Shown piece after piece: positions 1-5,696 of a stretch of DNA of 7,495 bases (the stretch's first letter is position 1; the number at the start of each line of letters is the position of its first letter). The DNA comes from Methanobacteriota archaeon (GTDB taxonomy: Archaea > Halobacteriota > Methanosarcinia > Methanosarcinales > Methanosarcinaceae), in contig JAUPKV010000310.1 of assembly GCA_030837265.1 (NCBI GenBank), positions 1 to 7,495 on the forward strand, read 5' to 3'. Position numbers and translations under genes: made by a program. The notes beneath the pieces were generated by a model. The model saw only the letters and a list, made by a program, of their open reading frames with translations. It made no database searches and was not told the DNA's origin.

Positions 1-377
1 ATAAATGTTATGAAAAAACGATGTGTAGAGCCTAAGACTGCGTAAGTCCTATATTTATTATCTCCGGCTATTGATAATAAATTTGAGTTAGAGAAATCTC
101 GAAGAGATCATTGAAACTCCAATAGAACGCTAGATGTAGATTAACTGAAAATCTTGAGAAATTACATTTTCTCAAGCTAATCTAGTAATAACAACCGAAT
201 ATTTGGTAACGACCAATTGTTGATACACTCTATTATATACTTTTAGATAGCTATTATCTGAAAATCTTGATACTCCCTAAGTTTAGAAAAAAACAAAGAA
301 ATAGTTTCGTTTTTAGTTCTCAATAACTTTCGCCTGCAACCTCAAAAGCTTATGCATTAAAAGTATGACAGGGAAAC
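1..377. other. Gene-free A+T-rich stretch with small repeats
   Basis: I see no convincing coding sequence on either strand. Three small structures are visible. The motif at 37-52 (actgcgtaagtcctat) resembles, from memory only, ends of insertion sequences in methanogens and cyanobacteria; no partner copy is in the window. A perfect 9-bp inverted repeat (cttgagaaa, 153-161; tttctcaag, 168-176) has a 6-nt loop. The 13-mer ctgaaaatcttga occurs at 145-157 and again at 258-270. The stretch is probably intergenic debris downstream of the minus-strand genes. Confidence 0.4.
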
Positions 378-582
378 TTACAGCTTTTTTTTGTATAAGC
401 CAACCTCAACTTCTTTTACAAGGCAATCTGAAAACAATGGGAATATTTCTGTAAAGTGTTTAGATTTCATATGCTTATCAATACTACTTTCATCGCGCCA
501 TTCTTCCAAAAAAGTAAGAATTTCTGGATTCTTGAACTTTCTCAGGTTTGACATGGAATTTTGCAACAATTCTTATTGTCAA
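378..582 (-). pseudogene. ABM-family (putative quinol monooxygenase) gene, internally deleted and frameshifted
   Basis: The gene survives as two pieces in two frames. From a TTG at 580-582, five bases after a good ribosome site (GGTGG, 588-592), one frame reads L-TIRIVAKFHVKPEKVQ, the first beta-strand typical of antibiotic-biosynthesis-monooxygenase (ABM) domain proteins. Near 532 it leaves frame. The other frame then reads FKNPEILTFLEEW, DESSIDKHMKSKHF and EVGLYKKKL up to a TAA at 378-380, which is the second half of the same fold (the LxEEW strand and the HxxSxHF helix). Intact family members have about 95-100 residues; here 17 plus 52 remain, so about 27 middle residues are lost (helix 1 and the CxxYxL-type strand). 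ABM proteins are small dimeric oxygenases or stress proteins acting on quinone-like substrates; this copy cannot fold normally. The family call is by eye but both halves agree. The open frame that starts at 569 is only the second half read back through the junction. Confidence 0.8.
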
Positions 583-696
583 TAAAGCCACCAACTTTTA
601 AATATAACTCATTTTATTAAAGTTCCATTTTTACTTATCCTTATATGATCTACTGTGTAAATCTTTCATGCAGCAGGAGTTATCGGATTCTTATTT

Positions 697-718
697 TAAA
701 AAACAATTCCTGGAGGAA
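697..718 (-). terminator. Possible terminator after the zinc-ribbon gene
   Basis: Read on the minus strand, a short stem (ttcc/ggaa, 707-710 and 715-718, 4-nt loop) is followed by a T-run (gttttttaaaa). It lies about 40 bases beyond the stop at 759. The stem is weak; the T-tract is the more credible archaeal termination signal. Confidence 0.25.
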
Positions 719-758
719 ATGATTCATTAATACACTCTTTCATGAATTTACGACCAAA

Positions 759-1217
759 TTAAAACTCCAACCTCAAATCAAATATTTTTTCGAAAAGTGA
801 GTACTTTCGACGTGCTCTAGATAAATGCTTACGAATGGGAGTCTCGTTTTTTGCACTTGCAAAAATAGCTTCGATTTCAGCTACACTAAATACCACTTCA
901 ATCTTTTCGATGGGAATCCTTTCAAGTCCCTCAAGATCATCAATTATTGGATTGCTAATTGGAATTCGGATAGGAAGCAGAGAAACCTGAACTTCTTCTA
1001 ACCAGTTCCAATCCGAATCATATAAGTTTGCTTGGAAAGCTCCACACGAAGTGCATTTTGTTATTACTATTATAGTATTTCCAACAGCATGATAACTAAG
1101 ACTTAGAAGAGTTGCTTCACAATTGCTACAATTACCTATCTTGTTTTTTTCCAGACTATAAGCAGGAACGACGTTTTCCTCTAAATGGAGATTATTATCT
1201 TTAAGATCATATTCCAT
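759..1217 (-). CDS. Small zinc-ribbon protein of unknown function
   Basis: This 152-residue soluble protein has two Cys pairs, C30-x2-C33 (NCSNCE) and C55-x2-C58 (KCTSCGAF), 21 residues apart, forming a likely zinc ribbon. No signal peptide or membrane segment is visible. The C-terminal third (about 105-152) is charged and probably helical (SVAEIEAIFASAKN, RKHLSRARRKYSLFEKIF) and ends in DLRLEF; I recall similar C-termini in Methanosarcina hypothetical proteins but know no function. The ATG at 1215-1217 is supported by a TGGAG ribosome site about ten bases upstream (1226-1230). The gene follows the transporter by 43 bp on the same strand, so co-transcription is possible, but a TATA-like stretch (1242-1254) could give it its own start. 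Zinc ribbons of this kind usually bind nucleic acid or protein; a regulatory or RNA-linked role is only a guess. No frame damage is seen. Confidence 0.85.
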   Translation of the reverse strand: MEYDLKDNNLHLEENVVPAYSLEKNKIGNCSNCEATLLSLSYHAVGNTIIVITKCTSCGAFQANLYDSDWNWLEEVQVSLLPIRIPISNPIIDDLEGLERIPIEKIEVVFSVAEIEAIFASAKNETPIRKHLSRARRKYSLFEKIFDLRLEF

Positions 1218-1241
1218 TTTAGTTACTCCAGGACAAAAAAA

Positions 1242-1254
1242 TTATATTTTATAT
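1242..1254 (-). promoter_or_regulatory. TATA-like box upstream of the zinc-ribbon gene
   Basis: On the minus strand the sequence atataaaatataa lies 25-37 bases before the ATG at 1217. A start about 25 nt from the box would give a very short leader close to the TGGAG ribosome site. It overlaps the gap after the transporter stop, so either readthrough or an independent start is possible. Confidence 0.35.
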
Positions 1255-1260
1255 CTTAGA

Positions 1261-2256
1261 TCATTTTTTACTTCTTATTGTAAGCATTTGTAAAGACATG
1301 CCCCATCTTCTCACTTTCATGAGGCTTTTACAGTAATCTCCAACGATTTTTACATATGCATTTACTATTATTGAAAGTTTTGATGAATCATTAAGACTGA
1401 TAATAACAGATGCAATAAGAACTAAAATGCAGCCTTCGATTGCGTCTGCCGGTAGGGTAACTTTAAGTACTGCAAGATCAAAGAATACTCCTGCAACAAG
1501 TTGTATCAGAGATAACAGACTTCCCGTCTGGGATTTAAGGTTTGCGAAACCTATGGTAGTTAAAATACCTCCGATTCCCACTATTAAAATCCCGGAAGCT
1601 AAAAGTGGAAAAATATTAGTAGTGATTATATTTAAAGAAGGTTCGAAAGCATAAGGTGACATAAGGAGACAGCATAGGGCAGTGGTCCAGAATGCAATTG
1701 AAAATTCAGAGTAATTTCTTTTTAGTATTCTTATATTTATAATGCAAAATGCAGAGAAGAGTCCTGAAAGGAGTCCGGATACGATCCCTACATAATAACT
1801 TCCTGAAAGATCAAAGCCTACAAATCCTCTATCCGGGTGGATAACTAAGTAAACTCCTGTAATTGCAATAATTAAAGCTAGAATACTTTCTTTTCCTACT
1901 TTTTCTTTCAGCAAATAGGGAGAAGCAAGCATTACGCATATAGGAGCTGTGCTTTGGAGTAAAACAGCTATAGAGAAACAGGTTTTCTCGATGCAGATGA
2001 AATAAAAAATCAAACTTATCAAACCAAAGATGACTTGTAAGAGGAGCAGAAACTTTTTTTTTGCAATTTTCAGTTCACTCTGGCTGTTAGATATTACAAT
2101 GAAAACCGAAATTGCTAAAAGGCCGAAGAACAATCTGTAAAATATAATAGAAGTAATAGACATATCATGGATTTGGAATAAGAATAATCCTGTCATTCCA
2201 TATAAAATACTGCCAACTATTAAAGCTATATAAGCTCCTTTTTTCACCTGGAACAT
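1261..2256 (-). CDS. EamA/DMT-superfamily ten-helix membrane transporter
   Basis: The 331-residue protein has ten hydrophobic segments (about 6-28, 33-56, 67-89, 94-113, 123-140, 153-175, 184-203, 211-235, 241-264, 268-288), which fall into two EamA repeats of about 130 residues. Typical marks are FYRLFFG after helix 2 begins, LLQSTAPICVML in helix 4, LLKEKVG before helix 5, and LKSQTGSLLSLIQLVAGVFFD in repeat 2. Drug/metabolite transporters usually export amino acids, nucleosides or other small metabolites across the cell membrane; the substrate cannot be told. Family members normally end soon after helix 10 (about 290-300 residues). This one has a further 40-residue tail that is basic and partly hydrophobic (VRRWGMSLQMLTIRSKK), with no obvious partner. 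The ATG at 2254-2256 has no clear ribosome site; a GTG three codons in is the only sensible alternative. The next gene on the strand is 43 bp downstream. Confidence 0.9.
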   Translation of the reverse strand: MFQVKKGAYIALIVGSILYGMTGLFLFQIHDMSITSIIFYRLFFGLLAISVFIVISNSQSELKIAKKKFLLLLQVIFGLISLIFYFICIEKTCFSIAVLLQSTAPICVMLASPYLLKEKVGKESILALIIAITGVYLVIHPDRGFVGFDLSGSYYVGIVSGLLSGLFSAFCIINIRILKRNYSEFSIAFWTTALCCLLMSPYAFEPSLNIITTNIFPLLASGILIVGIGGILTTIGFANLKSQTGSLLSLIQLVAGVFFDLAVLKVTLPADAIEGCILVLIASVIISLNDSSKLSIIVNAYVKIVGDYCKSLMKVRRWGMSLQMLTIRSKK

Positions 2257-2338
2257 AAACAGTATAAATATTTTGACCTTAAAAACTTAACGAGATATCA
2301 GAAAATAAAAAGTCTATAATTTTGTTTATTTAAAATTT

Positions 2339-2395
2339 TATGGAGATTAGACTATATTCATTTAACTGTATCTTGAATTTAGTCTTCCCTCCATA
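2339..2395. repeat. Long two-part stem-loop between the DUF6765 and transporter genes
   Basis: A 57-base inverted repeat has outer arms tatggag (2339-2345) and ctccata (2389-2395), a 3x3 internal loop, and inner arms agacta (2349-2354) and tagtct (2380-2385) around a 25-nt loop. It starts 21 bases after the stop of the DUF6765 gene as transcribed. It may be a 3' end or RNA-stability element for that mRNA, or a terminator with the T-rich tract beyond it. Confidence 0.55.
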
Positions 2396-2415
2396 TTTTA
2401 TGTGCCAAATTTTAT

Positions 2416-4008
2416 CTAGCATCTCATATTTAATACAGTATTTATTTCATTTGTTAAAAGCTCATTCCAGGACATGCAGATTTTATTGTTTGATTGCCCC
2501 CAAAAGGTTACTGTTTTTGCAATTTCATCCACGGTAATCTGCCAAATATACCTTGCACCTTCTTTGTACCATTGATGTACGATGTTACCTGCAGAATTAT
2601 ATGCGACTATAGTCATCGCATACCTATTGTCTACATGGCTATATGGCCAGTATGTATTTCCTTGCCACTTAATTACAGGACAGGTAGTTGAAGAATCGAG
2701 TGTATCCGGCCCCTTCATGCATGTCATTTTCAGTCCCGCCGGAAGCATGGGATGCATATTGGAGTCTTCGCTGGCTACTAAGGGAGGTGTTTCCGGTTCC
2801 GGTGGTATTATTATAGGTTTGCCCCAATCAAATGGTATTCCATCTTTACCTAGATATCTTTGAACTGATTCCAAGTGTATGATAGCGGCTTTATTAAATT
2901 TGTAATAATCTGTTTGAGTAATAGATTGAGTTTGTTTGACACTATTGTACCAGGCATCTTCTTTATACTCTTCAGGCATACCTACGGGACCCAGTAATCC
3001 ACCTTCGATTGCTTTCTTCCATATCCCACAACGGAAGTCGGTGGCTCCGGTCATGCTGAAATTGTCCAAACCGAATGCATGCCTTTGTCTTAAGATATTA
3101 TCAATAGCAGAAATATACTTCTGTTCTACAGGTTCAAGATTTGCGCTATCGAATTTTTTTTGCTCTTTGATACATTTTAGGGCAGTAACCATTACTCTGA
3201 ATACCTTGAGGTACTCGACCGGATTATCCTTCACTATCGGTGTTGAAGACCACTTTGGGTGATATTCATATTTTATCCATGGGTAATCGGGGAGAGATCC
3301 CATTCGACCATGACCGAGATAAAATATCGAATCGTAATAGATAGTTGTGGCAGGAGTGGATTGCTCTCCACCTGGAGTTGGTAACCATGGTACTTCTTGC
3401 TTTGGATTCACAGTAAGATCGTATACTTTAGCCCCAGCATCGTTTACATGCCAGGCCGGAGTTCCTGCATAATATGCATGGGCCGCCGTATCCGCAAGAA
3501 CATGCATCCTGAGACCGATAAGATGAAGCTCATGTGGCTGTCCTTTATATTTATCGGTAATTTCATTAATCATTGCTGTAGATATCGGACTATCCGGAAG
3601 ACATTGAAGCTTGAACTCCCATTTGGCCCTGTCATCATAATTCCAACTTGTAAAAATCCCTGAATCATGCTGGGGGCCTGTGTAGTTTCTGATCCTTATT
3701 GATGCGTTAGGGTCCGGTAATGCCTGGGATCTGTAATTACCTGGTAGGAAGTGAAAAGGAACCCATACTTGATGCAATTCTGAAATAGAAGGTCCTGATC
3801 CAATTGTAGTCCAGCAAAGCTCGCCTGTTGTATGACATGTAGGAATCGGTTGAAAGTCAATACCATGTTCTCCTTTATTGATCAATCGTGAATGGATTGA
3901 GTCATCAACATATTGTGCTGCATGAGCTATTATTTGTGCTTCGTTGGGAGCATATCCTGCGTATCGAGCAGCTACATAAGTACCGTAGTAGTGAAAATCT
4001 TTATACAT
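2416..4008 (-). CDS. DUF6765-family protein with a C-terminal beta-rich module
   Basis: This 530-residue protein starts at ATG 4006-4008 behind a strong ribosome site (GGAGG, 4013-4017). No signal peptide is seen. The first 370 or so residues match what I recall of DUF6765: DFHYYGTYVAARYAGY (4-19), HAAQYVDDS (29-37), the helix HVLADTAAH (169-177) and LGHGRMGSLPDYP (231-243). The H-x3-D-x3-H helix, with further conserved His and Asp residues, recalls the metal-binding helices of zinc-dependent phospholipase C and S1/P1 nucleases; a hydrolase role is inference, not shown. A Pro-rich linker (about 398-410, IIIPPEPETPPL) leads to a module at about 425-520 (WPYSHVDNRYAM, IVAYNSAGNIVHQW, GARYIWQITVD, TVTFWGQ, MSWNEL). 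This resembles a beta-sandwich appended to some secreted bacterial proteins and may bind a ligand. DUF6765 proteins occur scattered through bacteria and fungi, so transfer into an archaeon is plausible. The gene stands alone, followed by the stem-loop at 2339-2395. Confidence 0.82.
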   Translation of the reverse strand: MYKDFHYYGTYVAARYAGYAPNEAQIIAHAAQYVDDSIHSRLINKGEHGIDFQPIPTCHTTGELCWTTIGSGPSISELHQVWVPFHFLPGNYRSQALPDPNASIRIRNYTGPQHDSGIFTSWNYDDRAKWEFKLQCLPDSPISTAMINEITDKYKGQPHELHLIGLRMHVLADTAAHAYYAGTPAWHVNDAGAKVYDLTVNPKQEVPWLPTPGGEQSTPATTIYYDSIFYLGHGRMGSLPDYPWIKYEYHPKWSSTPIVKDNPVEYLKVFRVMVTALKCIKEQKKFDSANLEPVEQKYISAIDNILRQRHAFGLDNFSMTGATDFRCGIWKKAIEGGLLGPVGMPEEYKEDAWYNSVKQTQSITQTDYYKFNKAAIIHLESVQRYLGKDGIPFDWGKPIIIPPEPETPPLVASEDSNMHPMLPAGLKMTCMKGPDTLDSSTTCPVIKWQGNTYWPYSHVDNRYAMTIVAYNSAGNIVHQWYKEGARYIWQITVDEIAKTVTFWGQSNNKICMSWNELLTNEINTVLNMRC

Positions 4009-4366
4009 TTTTCCTCCACTTTATAAAATATCACGGTAGTTTATTGATTTTAGTTTACGCACTTGAGAAAAATAAGGCAAAAGAAAATTAGCCACACTCG
4101 CTGAGATTATATAGTCATGAGTCCGAATAATTCAACTTTCCTTAAGGCGCCTGGGGGGTTTCAGTAAACAATTCCCAAAGTGCCTATACAAAGTTCAATG
4201 CCATGTTTTTCTCAAAAAATGCGTCAATTCATTAGTCTATAAGGCAGATACGTATAAAAATATATTCTATAGTTAAACTGTGGGGTTTAAGTTCAGTTTT
4301 TCCCAGTTCACATCGACTAACGATAATTACCTCGAGTCATTAGATTTTCCCAGATGAATTATCGTA
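4009..4366. other. Gene-free stretch upstream of the DUF6765 gene
   Basis: I see no credible gene in these 358 bases. They hold the ribosome site and probable promoter of the minus-strand DUF6765 gene at the left. A plus-strand TATA-like tract (gtataaaaatatattc, about 4252-4267) points toward the short reading frame at 4367. The 9-mer ttttcccag is present twice (4298-4306, 4345-4353), and an inverted repeat is described separately. Confidence 0.4.
4320..4365. repeat. Perfect 9-bp inverted repeat, 28-bp spacer
   Basis: The arms acgataatt (4320-4328) and aattatcgt (4357-4365) are exact reverse complements. The right arm abuts the ATG at 4367. As RNA this would put a hairpin at the start of the small reading frame; as DNA it could be an operator. 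Only the symmetry itself is seen. Confidence 0.45.
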
Positions 4367-4447
4367 ATGAAAGGATGGAATAAGACATTTAAAATAGCTG
4401 AATTTTCAGGAGAAAGAAAACAAATACCTGTGTGTGGGTTATGGTGA
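4367..4447 (+). pseudogene. Possible gene start cut off by the IS200/IS605 relic
   Basis: A 26-codon frame begins MKGWNKTFKIAEFSGERKQI and continues PVCGLW; its stop at 4445-4447 lies in the first bases of the mobile-element relic. The sequence up to 4443 reads like coding sequence, with a TATA-like tract about 110 bases upstream. Beyond the element, bases near 4808-4860 contain an open frame (LNSHKFLQEVMD then stop) that could be the other half if the element were removed. No ribosome site is evident and I do not recognise the protein. This is a weak call based on position and composition. Confidence 0.25.
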
Positions 4448-4600
4448 ACTACCACTCAGCTAAAGACTGAGTGGCTTCCTGCTTCATTCTTCAGACTATT
4501 GTCTACAAGTCCACAGGCTCATCCCCTGCGTTCCGCAGGTGTCAGTTGTTTTGATGGAGATGCCTTACGGCTTCCGTTTCCGGCGTAATTCCCGATCTCT
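4444..4600 (-). ncRNA. Probable omega-RNA (TnpB guide RNA) scaffold
   Basis: In IS200/IS605 elements the 3' end of tnpB and the right end are transcribed as a structured RNA whose 3' tail, taken from flanking DNA, guides TnpB. Here the minus strand has a strong hairpin (cctgcg-gaa-cgcagg, 4525-4539), a GC-rich stretch upstream (ggaaacggaagccg, about 4570-4590), then the end hairpin (4452-4474) and TAGTTCAC. The predicted guide would begin just beyond 4444 on the minus strand: cataacccacacacaggt. The 5' limit is a guess. The transcript would lie over the tnpB remnant. With TnpB lost it would act only with a TnpB encoded elsewhere, or not at all. Confidence 0.5.
4452..4474 (-). repeat. IS200/IS605 right-end hairpin
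   Basis: The stem is ccactcag/ctgagtgg (8 bp, perfect) around the loop tctttag on the minus strand. The sequence just outside is TAGTTCAC, the likely cleavage end. The hairpin also encodes the last residues of the tnpB reading frame. Confidence 0.75.
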
Positions 4601-4674
4601 TCAGGAATTATAATCTTGAAGTTATTTGCATTGTTTGCCCGCATTCGATGATACGAGGAGGGGTTGCTTGCTGT
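4456..4674 (-). pseudogene. tnpB: tnpB (IS200/IS605 OrfB, RNA-guided nuclease) C-terminal remnant
   Basis: One minus-strand frame reads from just after a stop at 4675-4677 down to TGA at 4456-4458. It gives SSYHRMRANNANNF, then EEIGNYAGNGSRKASP and QLTPAERRG, a stop at 4519-4521, and then ACGLVDNSLKNEAGSHSVFS. The last part matches the usual end of archaeal TnpB, where the final residues (typically L-K-x-E-A-x-x-x-F) are encoded across the right-end hairpin. The internal TGA sits where CGA (Arg) would keep the frame, so a single C-to-T change is likely. All catalytic parts (RuvC Asp and Glu residues and the zinc ribbon) are missing, so no nuclease can be made. Intact TnpB has about 370-400 residues; about 70 remain. 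The call rests on the reading frame plus the flanking hairpins and is mutually consistent. Confidence 0.7.
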
Positions 4675-4781
4675 TTAAATGGTTACGACTGCTTGGTTCT
4701 CGCAATATATAATAAATTTGAAAGTATAAAAAATTAAGCAGAATCAATAACAGTAGAATGTAATGAAGTTGACACTTATAT

Positions 4782-4804
4782 CCACGAAGCTAAAGACTTC
4801 GGGG
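4782..4804 (-). repeat. Second IS200/IS605-type hairpin (probable left end)
   Basis: The stem is ccccgaag/cttcgtgg with one mismatch, and the loop is tctttag on the minus strand, identical to that of the right-end hairpin. Same loop and polarity favour a left end of the same element; the flanking bases (cgtaaat upstream, atataagtg downstream) differ from those at the right end. Confidence 0.6.
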
Positions 4805-4938
4805 ATTTACGCTTAATAATCTTAAATAGCCACAAATTTCTACAAGAAGTAATGGATTAAGAATTGGTGCAAATTATATTATTGCTGGTTAAAGCATATG
4901 CATGTCAGAAGATTAGAAAGGTTGTAGGTACAATAATA

Positions 4939-5092
4939 ATGGAAAACAATAATATGGTTAGTATGACAAAGAAGTGCCCTTACTGTGGAGCTACCAGCCT
5001 TAATCACAGGATAAGGAAGGGTGGATACCTTTAACAATTGCAAAAAAACTTTCGATTATCCGAAGGTCGAAAAGGTCGGAAGGGTTCTTTAA
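4939..5092 (+). pseudogene. Zinc-ribbon protein gene (transposase-type N-terminus), frameshifted
   Basis: From ATG 4939 the frame reads MENNNMVSMTKKCPYCGATS then LNHRIRKGGYL and hits TAA at 5032-5034. Shifting frame at exactly this point continues NNCKKTFDYPKVEKVGRVL up to TAA at 5090-5092. Together they make a two-Cys-pair zinc ribbon, CPYC...(C)NNCKKTF; the lost Cys and the shift are both explained by loss of two bases (ctt-tgt-aac to ctt-t-aac). Zinc ribbons of the form CPxCG-x(n)-Y-x-C-x2-C-x-K-x-F open many transposases and some small DNA-binding proteins. No downstream catalytic domain is visible, so it is either a small single-domain protein of about 50 residues or the front of a lost larger gene. 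The ribosome site is poor. The family beyond 'zinc ribbon' is not known to me. Confidence 0.6.
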
Positions 5093-5245
5093 TGGTTCAA
5101 CATACCATTAATTCCACTTTCAACCTGTGTTTCGATTCCGATATGCTCACGAATCTGAAAATGACGGATTCATCATGAAGTTGATTCACTGGACCTATAC
5201 TATATGAAAAAAGTCAGTTCTTTAAGGTAAATATTTAAGGCGAGT

Positions 5246-5257
5246 AAAATATAATTA
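5246..5257 (+). promoter_or_regulatory. Archaeal TATA box for the DUF1699 gene
   Basis: The tract aaaatataatta is preceded by a purine-rich BRE-like cgagt. It lies about 35-40 bases before the ATG at 5289, placing transcription start near 5272-5278, just ahead of the ribosome site ggggga. A second A+T box (taaatattta, 5228-5237) could serve instead. Confidence 0.5.
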
Positions 5258-5288
5258 TTCAATAAAAAATTTACAATGGGGGAAATAC

Positions 5289-5696
5289 ATGAAAATCAGA
5301 GTAGTTAGTTCTAGCGAAGAGATATCCACTCTTAACCCTAATGAACGCATAGTTCACCTAGCTTTCAGACCTTCAAACAAGGATATCCTTAGACTGGTTG
5401 AAGCCTGCCCGAAAATTGAGGTAATTCAACTGCCTAAATCTTTCAAGAGTACTGTTTCAAAGTCAATAGAACTGTTCCTTGATATGAAACGAATCCGGCT
5501 TATTGAGGGAGATGTCTGGGGTCACAGGAAGGATATAAACGTTTATGCCAATGTTCCCGACTCAGTGATTGAAAGAATAAAGGAATTAAAGTCGGAAGGC
5601 ACTCCTGTTGAAAGGATTGAAGAACGAGTATCAAGAGAAAGCAAGTTGAGCCCAGAGATGGTTGCCTATATCCTGACAAAGGAAGCTTCTGCCTGA
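5289..5696 (+). CDS. DUF1699-family protein
   Basis: The 135-residue protein matches the DUF1699 pattern I know from Methanosarcina: MKIRVVSSSEEISTLNPNER, VHLAFRPSNKDILRLVEACP, EVIQLPKSFKSTVSKSIELF and GDVWGHRKDINVY. Family length is about 130-135, so it is complete. The function is unknown. The first 75 residues alternate beta and alpha (I-VHLAF, I-EVIQLP), suggesting a small alpha/beta fold. The C-terminal 45 (SVIERIKELKSEGTPVERIEERVSRESKLSPEMVAYIL) look like a helix-turn-helix-type bundle and could bind nucleic acid, which is inference. The ATG at 5289 follows a strong ribosome site (gggggaaa, 5278-5285) and a TATA box. It stands alone among wrecked genes. Methanosarcina genomes usually carry several paralogues, so this may be one of a dispersed family. 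No frame damage or odd codons are seen. Confidence 0.92.
   Translation: MKIRVVSSSEEISTLNPNERIVHLAFRPSNKDILRLVEACPKIEVIQLPKSFKSTVSKSIELFLDMKRIRLIEGDVWGHRKDINVYANVPDSVIERIKELKSEGTPVERIEERVSRESKLSPEMVAYILTKEASA

Larger units (their letters stand above)
4444..4815 (-). mobile_element. Internally deleted IS200/IS605-family element (both ends kept, tnpA absent, tnpB mostly gone)
   Basis: The element runs right to left. At both ends there is a hairpin with an 8-bp stem and the same 7-nt loop, TCTTTAG on the minus strand (4452-4474 and 4782-4804), in the same polarity, as expected for the left and right end hairpins bound by TnpA in this family. The right end continues on the minus strand as TAGTTCAC, the usual terminal bases I recall for many such elements. 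Inside, only the last part of tnpB and the overlapping guide-RNA region remain, plus about 80 bases of left-end leader. No tnpA is present, so it could move only if an enzyme is supplied in trans. The left boundary is uncertain by about 15 bases. An alternative is that the 4782-4804 hairpin is the right end of a second, lost element. Confidence 0.7.

Noticed and set aside
37..52. actgcgtaagtcctat as the terminal inverted repeat of an insertion sequence
   Set aside because: The resemblance is from memory only and no partner repeat or transposase sequence is in the window. It is kept only as a remark in the gene-free entry.
391..585. Plus-strand 64-codon frame across the ABM relic
   Set aside because: The minus strand reads as two halves of a known family; this is its shadow.
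2494..3663. Several plus-strand frames of 65-108 codons within the DUF6765 gene
   Set aside because: All are antisense shadows of a long, well-supported minus-strand gene.
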